Shown here: piece by piece, positions 1 through 8,072 of the stretch | How the letters are laid out: each line of letters starts with the position of its first letter | Position numbering within the stretch: position 1 is the first letter of the stretch | Origin: Microbacterium sp. | Lineage (GTDB): Bacteria > Actinomycetota > Actinomycetes > Actinomycetales > Microbacteriaceae | NCBI RefSeq assembly: GCF_026393345.1 | Contig: NZ_JAPLAI010000048.1 | Span: forward strand, 1 to 42,207 | Direction of reading: 5' to 3' | Length of the DNA: 42,207 nt | Notes under the pieces: generated by a model | Database searches by the model: none | Told to the model about the DNA's origin: nothing | What the model saw: only the letters and a program-made list of their open reading frames with translations | Position numbers and translations under genes: made by a program

Positions 1-1096
1 CGCCGTCGCGTTCGACGAGGGCGAGTTTCTGGGCGGGGGTGAAGAGGCGTTTCGCTCTGCCCCAGTCGAGGATGTCGCTGTTCCCGCCGAGGACGCAGGG
101 GATGATCTGCGCGTCGGCGGCGAGGCGCCGGGCGGTGGGGATGCTGACCGGGGCGGGGATCCCGTCGATGGTCGCCGACCCGGTCCCGGCCTGCAGGTCT
201 TCCAGGGTCATCCGCACCACGACGGTGGTGGCGGGGTGTTGCGGGATGCTGTCGCACCCGAGGGCATGCCGGCACAGGTCCGCGAGCGCATCCGCCCGCA
301 TCTGCGCCACCGTGCGGGTGTCCTCGATGACCGGGCCGGCGTCAGCGTCACCATCCCGTGCCGCATCCCGCCGGCGGCGGAGCATCCCGGTGACGAGTCC
401 TTCGACGGCGGCTTTGACGGGTGCGGCGGTTTCGGGGTCGAGTCGGCCGGAGAGGACGAGCATCCCGTCGCGGTCTTCATGGATGGACAGGGCACGGTTG
501 CTGCGTCGTTCGGTGTCGCGGGGTTCGACACCGTCGGGGTCGAGGTGCGCTTCGGCGCGAAGGATCAGCTTCTGCAACTGATCCAGCGTGAGCCCCGGGG
601 CGCGGTTCACCAGCATCCGCTCCAACCGGTCGAGGGCTGCCGGGTCGGCGCGTAGCGCGAGCCTTTCGCACGCGGCGACGATCACCCCGGCCGCGAGCGC
701 CCCGATCGTGGTCGCGTTCAACGCGGCGGCGACGTGCGGGTACTTCGGCGGGGCCTGATGCCCGGTGAGCGTCACCCGCGGTGTGGTGGACTCACCGATC
801 CGCATCGCCCGGGCAGCTTCCCCGGTCGTGGTGCCCACCACGGTGGAGATCATCACCGCCGCCGACCGGAACCCGTTCTTCCGGGCCAGGGAATCCGCAC
901 CCAACTCCGTACGCGACTGCCGGCCGATCTCCGCCGCCACCGGCGCGAGCGCCGCATCCGCTGCCCGCCGAAGCGTGCCGAGCGCCTCGCTCAACGCCAC
1001 CAGCTCACCCGCACCGAGGCCCTCCGGCCGCCCGGTCGGGCACAACTCCCGGGCCCGGTCCAGGGCCCGGTGTGCGGTGGTGAACAGATCCTCCAT
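1..1096 (-). CDS. DUF222 / 13E12-family HNH endonuclease, N-terminal part (cut by window edge)
   Basis: The frame is open from an ATG at 1096 to the left edge with no stop, giving about 365 residues. The start reads MEDLFTTAHRALDRARELC. The helical DUF222 region follows, with LARKNGFRSAAVMIS, RMLVNRAPGLTLDQLQKLI, LVLSGRLDPETAAPVKAAVE and VVVRMTLEDLQ, and then GNSDILDWGRAKRLFTPAQKLALVERDG. In this family that last segment stands just before the C-terminal HNH nuclease motif, so the catalytic part lies outside the window. Members are multicopy in actinobacteria; their cellular role is poorly defined and DNA cleavage is assumed from the HNH fold. The gene has no Shine-Dalgarno sequence. A TACACT hexamer lies 7 nt before the ATG, suggesting a leaderless transcript, and a LexA-like site lies further upstream. 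Confidence 0.88.
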   Translation of the reverse strand, partial: MEDLFTTAHRALDRARELCPTGRPEGLGAGELVALSEALGTLRRAADAALAPVAAEIGRQSRTELGADSLARKNGFRSAAVMISTVVGTTTGEAARAMRIGESTTPRVTLTGHQAPPKYPHVAAALNATTIGALAAGVIVAACERLALRADPAALDRLERMLVNRAPGLTLDQLQKLILRAEAHLDPDGVEPRDTERRSNRALSIHEDRDGMLVLSGRLDPETAAPVKAAVEGLVTGMLRRRRDAARDGDADAGPVIEDTRTVAQMRADALADLCRHALGCDSIPQHPATTVVVRMTLEDLQAGTGSATIDGIPAPVSIPTARRLAADAQIIPCVLGGNSDILDWGRAKRLFTPAQKLALVERDG

Positions 1097-1103
1097 GGGA
1101 ACA

Positions 1104-1146
1104 AGTGTACGAACGACCTCCGACATTGAATCGAAGAAATGTTCGC
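1104..1146 (-). promoter_or_regulatory. Putative SOS (LexA) box and -10 element of the HNH gene
   Basis: At 1131-1146 the sequence TCGAAGAAATGTTCGC matches the actinobacterial/mycobacterial SOS box TCGAAC-N4-GTTCGA at 10 of 12 half-site positions. A TACACT hexamer (minus strand, 1109 to 1104) ends 7 nt before the ATG at 1096, so LexA binding would cover the -35 region. Several Mycobacterium tuberculosis 13E12-family genes are known LexA targets, which fits. The assignment is by eye and needs a matrix score. Confidence 0.45.
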
Positions 1147-1171
1147 AAGGACGCGAGAGTCACCCACCGGA

Positions 1172-1250
1172 CACAACGGCGGAGATCATGCCCGGAACGG
1201 GCCCGGGGGGCCCGAAACACGACCTATCCCGCACGATCTCCGCCGTTGTG
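1172..1250. repeat. Palindromic intergenic repeat, copy 1
   Basis: This 79-bp element has 19-bp terminal inverted arms: CACAACGGCGGAGATCATG at 1172-1190 and CACGATCTCCGCCGTTGTG at 1232-1250. The arms pair perfectly except for one A/G asymmetry. The same arms with the same asymmetry occur at 22433-22512 around an unrelated interior. The interior here is itself GC-palindromic (GGGCCC-type). The element lies 77 bp beyond the stop of the aldehyde dehydrogenase gene and just upstream of the HNH promoter, so it could act as a transcription terminator. Having two copies makes a dispersed REP- or MITE-like family possible. Confidence 0.8.
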
Positions 1251-1327
1251 CCGCGCATCGGCGTCCGGCCGCGCGCCTCGGCGCCCGAACAAGGACGGAG
1301 ATGCTCAGCGACCCCGGGTGATCGAGC

Positions 1328-2704
1328 TCAGGCCTTCCACACCGTCTGCAGATTGCAGAACTCGCGGATGCCGGCCGCTGCGAGCTCGCGGCCGACGCCG
1401 GAGTCCTTCACGCCGCCGAACGGCAGCTCGGGGTACGACGCGGTCATCCCGTTGATGAAGACGGCACCCGCATCCATGTTCCGGATGAACCAGTCTTCCT
1501 CGTCCGCATCCTGGGTCCACACCGAGGAGCTGAGGCCGAAGGTCGTGCCGTTCGCGATCCGCAGCGCCTCCTCGCGGTCGGCGACCCGGTACACCGTGGC
1601 GACGGGGCCGAAGGCCTCCTCCAGGTGGAGCCGCATCTCGGGGGTCACGCCGGTGAGGACGGTGGGCTGGTAGAACCAGCCGTCACGGTCCGGCACATAC
1701 CCGCCGACGACCGCGGTCGCACCCTTGGCGACCGCATCCGCGACCTGGCCCTCCAGCTCGTCGCGACCCGACTCGGTCGCGACCGGACCCACGTCGGTGC
1801 CCTCATCGAGCGGGTCGCCCACGGTGAGCGCCGTGACCTTCTCGGCGAACAGGCGGAGGAACTCGTCGTACACGTCGGTGTGCACGATGAAGCGCTTGGC
1901 GGCGATGCACGACTGGCCGTTGTTCTGGTTGCGGGCGGTGACGGCGACGGATGCGGCGCGCTCGATGTCGGCGGAGGGCATCACCACGAACGGGTCGGAG
2001 CCACCGAGCTCCAGCACCACGTGCTTGACCTCGGATCCGGCGATCGCGGCGAGCGACCGCCCGGCGGGCTCGGAGCCGGTGAGAGTCGTGGCCTTCACCC
2101 GCGGGTCCCGCAGCACCTTCTCCACCCGGGACGCGGGAATCAGGAGGGAATGGAACGCCCCCACCGGGAAGCCGGCCCGCTCGAACAGGGTGTCGAGATA
2201 GAGGGCCGCCTGCGGCACGTTCGATGCGTGCTTGAGCAGGCCGGTGTTGCCGGCCATGAGTGCCGGGCCGGCGAAGCGCAGCACCTGCCAGAACGGGTAG
2301 TTCCACGGCATGACCGCGAGCACCACGCCGATGGGCGAGTAGCGGGTGCCGGCGGCGGAGGCGCCGACCGAAGACGGGTCGGCCAGCTGCTCGGGCGCGA
2401 GGAACTCCTCCGCGTGGTCGGCGTAGAACCGCAGACCCTTCGCGCACTTCAAAATCTCGGCGCGGGCGCCGGCGATGGGCCGGCCCATCTCGATCGTGAT
2501 CATGCGGCCGAGCATCTCGACGTCGTCCTCGAGCAGCTGTGCCGCCGCGCGCATCCATTCCGCGCGCTGCGCGAAGGTCGTGGCGCGCAGTTCCGTGTAC
2601 GCGGCGTGGGTGGCGGCGATACGGCGTTCCACCTCGGCGTCGTCGTGCGCCTCGAACTCCTGCTCGGTCTGTCCGGTGAACGGGTTGACGGTGGCGATGG
2701 GCAT
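1328..2704 (-). CDS. gabD: NAD(P)-dependent succinate-semialdehyde dehydrogenase (GabD1-type)
   Basis: The 458-residue protein aligns from memory along its whole length with mycobacterial GabD1, including MPIATVNPFTGQ at the start, GVVLAVMPWNYPFWQ, KHASNVPQ and the C-terminal ELPFGGVKDSGVGREL. Glu232 in LELGGSDPF is the general base and Cys266 in NNGQSCIAAKRF is the nucleophile. The family oxidises succinic semialdehyde and related aldehydes to acids using NAD(P). A strong AGGAGG lies 8 nt before the ATG. The gene is divergent from the GntR regulator and shares its 137-bp promoter region, so it may be part of the same regulon and handle an aldehyde made by the neighbouring pathway. Other aldehydes than succinic semialdehyde are possible. 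Confidence 0.85.
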   Translation of the reverse strand: MPIATVNPFTGQTEQEFEAHDDAEVERRIAATHAAYTELRATTFAQRAEWMRAAAQLLEDDVEMLGRMITIEMGRPIAGARAEILKCAKGLRFYADHAEEFLAPEQLADPSSVGASAAGTRYSPIGVVLAVMPWNYPFWQVLRFAGPALMAGNTGLLKHASNVPQAALYLDTLFERAGFPVGAFHSLLIPASRVEKVLRDPRVKATTLTGSEPAGRSLAAIAGSEVKHVVLELGGSDPFVVMPSADIERAASVAVTARNQNNGQSCIAAKRFIVHTDVYDEFLRLFAEKVTALTVGDPLDEGTDVGPVATESGRDELEGQVADAVAKGATAVVGGYVPDRDGWFYQPTVLTGVTPEMRLHLEEAFGPVATVYRVADREEALRIANGTTFGLSSSVWTQDADEEDWFIRNMDAGAVFINGMTASYPELPFGGVKDSGVGRELAAAGIREFCNLQTVWKA

Positions 2705-2820
2705 GGTGAGGCCTCCTCATCGAGCGGGCGGGACGTGGCGAGCGTACGACGGTATCCGAAGCGGCGTCCACCTCTCGACAACGATGGCTCCCATGGTGCG
2801 GGCAACTGGACGTACGCCCG

Positions 2821-2834
2821 GATATTGGATATTC
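2821..2834 (+). promoter_or_regulatory. AT-rich site 1, candidate GntR operator / -10 region
   Basis: GATATTGGATATTC is an AT-rich island in a GC-rich setting and ends 7 nt before the ATG of the GntR gene. The identical 14-mer occurs at 3594-3607 in front of the importer operon. It contains TATTGGATA, a TAT-N3-ATA dyad. The overlapping TATTCA at 2830-2835 stands exactly 6 nt before the start codon, so the site may double as the -10 element of a leaderless message. A regulator bound here would block its own transcription. Confidence 0.5.
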
Positions 2835-2841
2835 ATGGCAG

Positions 2842-3543
2842 ATGACCCCTCTGACGCCCCGGCGCATGACGGACGAAGTCGCGCGCATCCTGCGCGATCG
2901 GATCGTGCGCGGCGAACTGCCCGCTGGAAGTCGACTAGAACTTGCGACGCTCGCGATCGAACTGGGCGTGAGCCGAACTCCCATCCGCGAGGCAATCTTG
3001 CAGCTGGAGACCGCCGGACTGGTCCAGCGACAGCCCTATCGCGGAACCGTGGTCGCGGGGGTCGACCCGCTGCGTCTGGAGGAAGTCACCGCCCTGCGAA
3101 TCGACCTCGAAGGACGGGCGGCTCTCCTGGGCGTGCCGCGCCTGACCGACGACGACGTCGCGCGGATGACCGCCATCCTCGATGAGCTCGAAGCGCGTCA
3201 TGACGACGAGGACTTGGCGACGGTCTTCAACGAGCTCAACCGCGCCTTCCATGACGTGCTCTACCGCGCGGCCGGCGCACCGGTCCTGACCCGTCTCATC
3301 GAGACGCTGGGGGCGGAGGCGGACCGGATTCGCCTGCATTTCGACCTCCGCTCACCGCTGGCGGAAGTCTTCCACCGCCAGATCCTTGCGGCGTGCCGGG
3401 ACCGGGATGCGGATGCGGCGGCCCGCGCCACACGCCTGCACCTGTTGGAGTCCTATTTCGGCATGCGGAACCAAGGGCGTGACGTCACGCCAGGCATCCT
3501 CGCGGACGTCCTCCACGAGCAGGGCATCGTCGTTCCCGAGTAG
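2842..3543 (+). CDS. GntR-family transcriptional regulator (FadR/FCD subfamily)
   Basis: This is a 233-residue regulator. The N-terminal winged helix-turn-helix has DEVARILRDRIVRGELPAGSRL and ELGVSRTPIREAILQLETAGLV, which are the GntR signatures. The rest is an all-helical FCD ligand-binding domain with ALRIDLEGRAALL, NRAFHDVLYRAAG and VFHRQILAACRDRD. FCD domains usually bind organic acids through metal-held histidines, and His residues are present in HDVLY and FHRQI. The ATG at 2842 has no ribosome binding site but a -10-like hexamer 6 nt upstream. A second Met at residue 9 is a possible alternative start. The shared 14-bp sites suggest it regulates itself and the importer operon. Confidence 0.88.
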   Translation: MTPLTPRRMTDEVARILRDRIVRGELPAGSRLELATLAIELGVSRTPIREAILQLETAGLVQRQPYRGTVVAGVDPLRLEEVTALRIDLEGRAALLGVPRLTDDDVARMTAILDELEARHDDEDLATVFNELNRAFHDVLYRAAGAPVLTRLIETLGAEADRIRLHFDLRSPLAEVFHRQILAACRDRDADAAARATRLHLLESYFGMRNQGRDVTPGILADVLHEQGIVVPE

Positions 3544-3593
3544 CTCGCCAGCGGGTGATGGTAGCCATCACGCTGAGCGCTGTGCGGATAATT

Positions 3594-3607
3594 GATATTG
3601 GATATTC
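3594..3607 (+). promoter_or_regulatory. AT-rich site 2, candidate GntR operator of the importer operon
   Basis: The same GATATTGGATATTC 14-mer as at 2821-2834 lies 38 nt before the start of the binding-protein gene. TATTCT at 3603-3608 could be the -10 element, leaving a leader of about 30 nt that contains the AAGGAG at 3632-3637. I see no third copy in the window. Operator function is an inference from exact repetition in the two promoters next to the regulator. Confidence 0.5.
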
Positions 3608-3645
3608 TTCGAGGAAACCTTCCAACGGAGCAAGGAGACTCACAC

Positions 3646-4643
3646 ATGACTCGCACCACGACACGGCGCGTCGTCTGGCTGGGCGTAACGGTTGCCGCCG
3701 CCATCGTCGCCACGGGATGCAGCGCGTCCACCGGCGCGGCTTCGACGGGCTCCGGACCCGCGGAGCTCGTCGAGCTGGCCGTCGGCGTCACCCCCATCGC
3801 GAACGCCGCGACGTTGTATCTCGCAGATGAACTGGGCTATTTCGAGGACGAAGGCCTCGACGTCACCCCGACGCTCGTCCAGGCCGCCGCGGCCGCCATC
3901 CCGTCGCTCCTGAACGACGAGTTGCAGTTCGCGCTCATCTCCCCGGTGCCCACGCTCACCGCCGCGTCGAAGGGCCTGGGGGTCGCCATCGTGGCTGCCA
4001 ACGACCGGTACGGATCCGGACCCGACTACCTGGACGCCGCGGCGATCGTCGCGGCGAGCGGCAGCGGACTCACGAACGTGAGCGACCTGGCGGGCAAGAC
4101 CATCGCGGTCGTCGGACTGAAGTCGGCGCCCGAGCTTGCGACCCGCCTCGCGCTAGATGAAGCAGGCGTCGACCCCTCCGGTGTCGAGTTCGTCGAGATC
4201 GCCATTCCGGACATGCTGTCCGCGCTGCAGTCGGATCGCGTCGACGCAGCGCTCATCACGGACCCCTTCCTGTCCCAGGCCAAGGCCGCGGGGCTCACCG
4301 TGCTGTCGCAGCCGTTCGTCGAGGGCATGCCGGATCAGGTGGGCACGACGTGGGTGACCAGTGCCGGCTTCGCGCAGGCGCATCCGGATGAGGTCGACGG
4401 GTTCACCGCGGCCATCGCGAGGGCGGTGGACTACGCCCTCGCGAACCCCGACGCCGTCCGCGACATCATGGGCGAGTTCACTCAGCTCTCCGACGAGGCT
4501 CGCGCTCAGAGCCTGCTGCCGAAATACTCGTCCTCGCTGATCGAGGACGCGAGGACGATTTGCAGTGGATCGCCGACGCGATGCACGCGCAGGGCTTCAT
4601 CGCCGAGGAGTTCGACGCGACAGGTGTCCTGTGGCAGCGATGA
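3646..4643 (+). pseudogene. NMT1/SsuA-type ABC substrate-binding lipoprotein, frameshifted near the C-terminus
   Basis: The ATG at 3646 is preceded by AAGGAG (3632-3637). The product starts with a lipoprotein signal peptide (Arg-rich n-region, hydrophobic core, VATGC with Cys25 as lipidation site). The NMT1/THI5-like fold follows with ITPIANAATLYLADELGYFEDEGLDV-type sequence, a TauA/SsuA/ThiY hallmark. The frame is good to about 4555 (LPKYSSSLIEDAR). The expected end, DLQWIADAMHAQGFIAEEFDATGVLW, then appears in another frame and stops at 4641-4643, overlapping the permease ATG. One missing base near 4546-4557 explains this: 998 nt are present, and 999 would give 332 codons plus stop. Uncorrected, translation runs on out of frame through the first permease gene. 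Relatives bind taurine, aryl sulfonates, thiamine precursors or nitriles. The ligand here is unknown. Confidence 0.85.
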
Positions 4644-5419
4644 CCGCGGCCGGTCGGCGGCACAGCGCCGTCGCTTGGAAGGCGGGGTTCGTCCTCGTCC
4701 TCCTCGCGGCGTGGCAGCTGGCCGCCGCAGGCGGTCGGCTCGGTGCGGTTCCCACACCCGTCGCGGTGTCCGTCTCGCTGGTGCAGATCTTCGCCGACGG
4801 AACGGTGTGGTCGCCGCTCGCGATCACGCTGGGGTCGTGGGCCGTCAGTTTCATGCTCGCGACCGTCATCGGCGTGCTGGTGGGCTTCGCCTTGGGGATG
4901 AGCCGGCTCGCGTACCGCATGTCCGCTCCCCTGCTGGACTTCCTGCGGACCATTCCCGCTCTCGCTCTCGTGCCGCTGATCGTTCTGATGTTCGGCACGG
5001 GGATGGAGAGCACGGTCTGGCTCGCCACGTTCGCCGCGGTGTGGGCGGTGATGCTGCAGACCATCTACGGCGTCCGCGACATCGACCCGGTCGCGCGCGA
5101 CACGTTCCGCTCCTTCCGGGTCCAGCGGATCGACTCGCTGGCGCGGCTGACGCTGCCCACGGCGGCGCCGTACATCGCCACCGGACTCCGCCTGGCGGCT
5201 GCCATCTGCCTGCTGCTGACGTTGAGCGTCCAGATCGTCATCGCCGCACCGGGCATCGGTCAGCAGATCGTGGTGACGCAGCTGGGCGGGGCGATCCCGC
5301 AGATGTACGCCTACATCGTCCTCAGCGGATTGCTCGGGATCGGTATCAATGCACTGTTCGTGGCGGCGGAGCGCTCGGCACTGAGATGGCACGTCTCGTT
5401 TCGGCGGGTCGAGCAATGA
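4640..5419 (+). CDS. ABC transporter permease (SsuC/TauC type), first of two
   Basis: A 259-residue inner-membrane protein with about six membrane segments. It carries the BPD permease EAA-loop region (VARDTFRSFRVQRIDSLARLTLPTAAPYIATGLRLA) that contacts the ATPase. The ATG at 4640 overlaps the binding-protein stop as ATGA, and the stop overlaps the next gene in the same way, so translation is coupled. An in-frame upstream ATG at 4565 falls inside the binding-protein gene and is rejected. Together with the next permease and the ATPase it forms an importer of the nitrate/sulfonate/taurine/thiamine-precursor family. Confidence 0.9.
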   Translation: MTAAGRRHSAVAWKAGFVLVLLAAWQLAAAGGRLGAVPTPVAVSVSLVQIFADGTVWSPLAITLGSWAVSFMLATVIGVLVGFALGMSRLAYRMSAPLLDFLRTIPALALVPLIVLMFGTGMESTVWLATFAAVWAVMLQTIYGVRDIDPVARDTFRSFRVQRIDSLARLTLPTAAPYIATGLRLAAAICLLLTLSVQIVIAAPGIGQQIVVTQLGGAIPQMYAYIVLSGLLGIGINALFVAAERSALRWHVSFRRVEQ

Positions 5420-6177
5420 GCGCTGTCCTGCGCAACGTCGGTCTGGGCCTCATCCTGCCCATCGTGCTGGTCGTGGTGTGGTGGTTCGGAAGTGAGAACT
5501 CGACGTCGTTCTACTTCCCGCCGCTCACCCGGATCCTCGAGACCTTCGTGGATCTGTGGGTCTTCGACCTGTTCCCGGTGCACGTCGTCCCCAGCCTCAT
5601 CGCGATCGGTCTGGGGCTGCTGGTCTCGATCGTCGTCGGCGTCGCACTGGGGGTGGCGCTGGGGCTGTTCCGTGTGGCCGCCGAGGCGACCAGCCCGGTG
5701 CTGCAGTTCCTGCGGTACCTCCCCGCGGTCGCGTTGCTGCCGCTCGCGATCCAGCTGATCGGGATCGGGCTGGAGATGCGAGTGACCATCATCGTGCTGG
5801 GCGCGGTCTGGCCCATCCTGCTGAACACCATGGACGGAGTGCGCGGCGTCAGCCCCGCCCTGCGCGATGTCGCCCGATCGGTGCGCCTGCGCCGGGTCGA
5901 CTGGATCTTCCGCATCGTGCTGCCCGCCGCCAGCCCGCAGATTTTCGCGGGCATCCGCGCGAGCCTCGCCGTCTCCGTCGTCCTCATGGTCGCGAGCGAG
6001 CTGCTGGGGTCCAGCCGGGGAATCGGCTACTTCATCCTCGAGGCTCAGCGGCAGTTCTCCATTCCCGAAATGTGGTCCGGGATGATCCTGCTGGGCCTGA
6101 TCGGCTACATCCTCAATGTCTTCTACGGCGTCGTCGAGCACTACGTGCTCGCCTGGCACCGACTGTCGCGTGGTTGA
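5416..6177 (+). CDS. ABC transporter permease (SsuC/TauC type), second of two
   Basis: A 253-residue membrane protein with an N-terminal anchor (GLGLILPIVLVVVWWFG) and the EAA loop (LRDVARSVRLRRVDWIFRIVLPAASPQIFAGIRASLAVS). It overlaps the preceding permease by ATGA at 5416. Two different permease subunits imply a heterodimeric channel, whereas many SsuC-type systems use one permease twice. It is in the same frame as the front of the broken binding-protein gene, so an apparent 861-residue fusion can be read there. That fusion is an artefact of the frameshift. Confidence 0.9.
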   Translation: MSAVLRNVGLGLILPIVLVVVWWFGSENSTSFYFPPLTRILETFVDLWVFDLFPVHVVPSLIAIGLGLLVSIVVGVALGVALGLFRVAAEATSPVLQFLRYLPAVALLPLAIQLIGIGLEMRVTIIVLGAVWPILLNTMDGVRGVSPALRDVARSVRLRRVDWIFRIVLPAASPQIFAGIRASLAVSVVLMVASELLGSSRGIGYFILEAQRQFSIPEMWSGMILLGLIGYILNVFYGVVEHYVLAWHRLSRG

Positions 6178-6188
6178 AAGGTTGTGAC

Positions 6189-6989
6189 ATGAGCGACTCC
6201 GCTCCCCGAACGATCCTCTCAGTGGAACATCTCAAGAAGGGTTTCGGTGACCGTCTCGTCCTCGAGGATGTGACGTTCACGGCGCAGTCCGGTGAGTTCG
6301 TCTGCATCGTCGGACCCTCCGGTGTCGGCAAGACGACCCTGCTGCGCGCTCTCGCGCAGCTCGCCACCCCCGACAGCGGGCGCGTCGTGCTGGACGGCCG
6401 CGAGGTGAACGAGCCGCCGGAGAAGATGGCGGTCGTCTTCCAGGACTACAGCCGTTCCCTGATGCCGTGGATGCGTGTCGAGGCCAACGTCGCGCTGCCG
6501 CTGCTGCGCTCCCGCCTGTCGAGGGCGGAGCGGCGGGTACGCGTCCACCGGGCGCTGGCGGACGTCGGGCTCCCGGACGCCGCCGGGCTGTACCCGTGGC
6601 AGATGTCCGGGGGGATGCAGCAGCGCGTCGCCATCGCGCGGGCCCTGGCGTATCAGCCGGAAGTGCTCATCATGGACGAGCCCTTCGCCTCGGTGGACGC
6701 GCAGACCCGCGCAGACCTGGAAGACCTGATGCTGGACCTACGCAATCGCCTGGGGGTCACCATCGTCCTCGTGACCCACGACATCGACGAGGCCGTGTAC
6801 CTCGCCGACACGGTGATCGTGATCTCCGGCCGCCCGGCATCCGTGGCCGCGACCGTCCGGGTGCCCTTCGGCACGGATCGGGATCAGATCGCCACCAAAG
6901 CCACGCCCGAATTCCTCCGGCTTCGAGCGGAGATCCACGACCTCATCATGCGCCCGCAGGCGCCCGCGGCTGCGGGCGCTCGCGCCTGA
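6189..6989 (+). CDS. ABC transporter ATP-binding protein (SsuB/TauB type)
   Basis: This 266-residue cytoplasmic ATPase energises the importer. It has a Walker A (GPSGVGKTT, residues 42-50), a Q-loop (VVFQDYSRSLMPW), an ABC signature (MSGGMQQRVAIARAL), a Walker B (VLIMDEPFASVD) and an H-loop (VTHDIDEAVYLAD). The ATG at 6189 lies 11 nt after the permease stop. All motifs are intact, so the importer would be functional if the binding-protein frame were restored. Confidence 0.93.
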   Translation: MSDSAPRTILSVEHLKKGFGDRLVLEDVTFTAQSGEFVCIVGPSGVGKTTLLRALAQLATPDSGRVVLDGREVNEPPEKMAVVFQDYSRSLMPWMRVEANVALPLLRSRLSRAERRVRVHRALADVGLPDAAGLYPWQMSGGMQQRVAIARALAYQPEVLIMDEPFASVDAQTRADLEDLMLDLRNRLGVTIVLVTHDIDEAVYLADTVIVISGRPASVAATVRVPFGTDRDQIATKATPEFLRLRAEIHDLIMRPQAPAAAGARA

Positions 6990-7012
6990 CCCTCACAGAG
7001 AAGAGAACGCAC

Positions 7013-8032
7013 ATGGCCAGCTACACCAAGTCCGAGGCCCGGGAGTGGGCGCGCGAGCGGCTCGTCGGCGCCGTCAACTGCACCATCCCGTCCTTCACGA
7101 ACGACCTGACCCGTCTCAATGAGAAGGGCATCCGGCACGACATCAGCCTGGCGAAGGAACACGGGTTCCTGGGCTCGCTCGCCGTATCCGAGGTCAACAT
7201 CACCCTCCCCGAATACCTGCAGTTCCTGGAGATCGCCGCGGACGAGGCGAAGTCCGACATGGTGATCGTGCACCACGCCTCCTGGAGCACGCTGGAACAG
7301 AACATCGCCGCCGTGAAGGGCGCCGAGGCCGCCGGAGCCGAACTCGTCCTCCTGGCGTACCCGCCGAACTTCTACCCCGAATCAGAGCAGGAGATCTACG
7401 ACTACACGAAGGCGGTCTGCGACGCCACCAACCTCGCAGTGATCCTCTTCCCCATGTTCCTGTGGGGCTTCAGCACCCGCATCCACCCCTCCGACATCCC
7501 GGCCCGTCTCATCCGTCGCCTGCTGGACGACGTGCCGAACATCGCGGTGATCAAGGCGGAGGGCGGCTTTCCGAGCATCATGGGGATCGTCGAATGCCAC
7601 CGCCTGTTCGGTGAAGAGGTCGTCATCTCGTGCCCGATCGAGGGTGAACTGCTGCCGCTGGGCCAGCTCATCCCGCTGCAGCTGTCGGCTACCAGCGACC
7701 ACGAGTTCTGGGGGCCTACGATCCCGGCGGCGATGAGGCTCCTCGCGGAGGGGCGGTTCGACGACGTCACCGATCTGTACTGGAAGATGCATCCCGCGCG
7801 GAAGGCGAAGTCGGCCGTGTCTCAGCAGCTCAACGGCGGTCATTTCATCGACCGACAGCTGTGGAAGTTCCAGGGGTGGCTGCGCGGGTACAACGGCGGT
7901 CCGCTGCGTCTTCCCACGCAGAAGATCCACGACCCGCAGATGAATCAGCTCCGGAAGGGCCTCATCGACTCCGGCTTCGAACCGAGCATGGACCCCTTCC
8001 GCGACTTCTTCGTCGGACGCAACCCCGCCTGA
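7013..8032 (+). CDS. Divergent dihydrodipicolinate synthase / N-acetylneuraminate lyase family protein
   Basis: A 339-residue TIM-barrel class I aldolase-like protein. The Schiff-base lysine is recognisable in PNIAVIKAEGGFPS. The usual tyrosine of the ILY-N-P motif is replaced (LAVILFPMFLWGF), and the GTTGE loop is replaced by LAVSEVNITLPEYLQF. The C-terminus is longer than in DapA (about 290 residues), as in some hydratase-aldolases of aromatic breakdown. It probably cleaves or forms a bond next to a 2-oxo acid, but the altered catalytic set makes the reaction uncertain. It follows the importer ATPase by 23 nt with a weak GAGAA ribosome site, so it is in the same operon. Confidence 0.75.
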   Translation: MASYTKSEAREWARERLVGAVNCTIPSFTNDLTRLNEKGIRHDISLAKEHGFLGSLAVSEVNITLPEYLQFLEIAADEAKSDMVIVHHASWSTLEQNIAAVKGAEAAGAELVLLAYPPNFYPESEQEIYDYTKAVCDATNLAVILFPMFLWGFSTRIHPSDIPARLIRRLLDDVPNIAVIKAEGGFPSIMGIVECHRLFGEEVVISCPIEGELLPLGQLIPLQLSATSDHEFWGPTIPAAMRLLAEGRFDDVTDLYWKMHPARKAKSAVSQQLNGGHFIDRQLWKFQGWLRGYNGGPLRLPTQKIHDPQMNQLRKGLIDSGFEPSMDPFRDFFVGRNPA

Positions 8033-8072
8033 CCCGTTCATCGCCATCGCCCGTCACCTCCGAGGAGAGACC

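Noticed and set aside
1172..1250. An insertion sequence or MITE with target duplication
   Set aside because: No direct flanking duplication is visible at either copy and no transposase is in the window. It is kept as a palindromic repeat of unknown origin.
3541..3645. A TPP riboswitch upstream of the THI5-like importer
   Set aside because: The 100-nt region has no CUGAGA-type core and no thi-box fold. The only signals are the AT-rich 14-mer and a plain ribosome site.
3592..6177. An 861-codon open frame that looks like a binding protein fused to a permease
   Set aside because: Its middle part is an out-of-frame reading of the first permease gene. It arises from the one-base frameshift near 4550, and the real genes overlap by ATGA.
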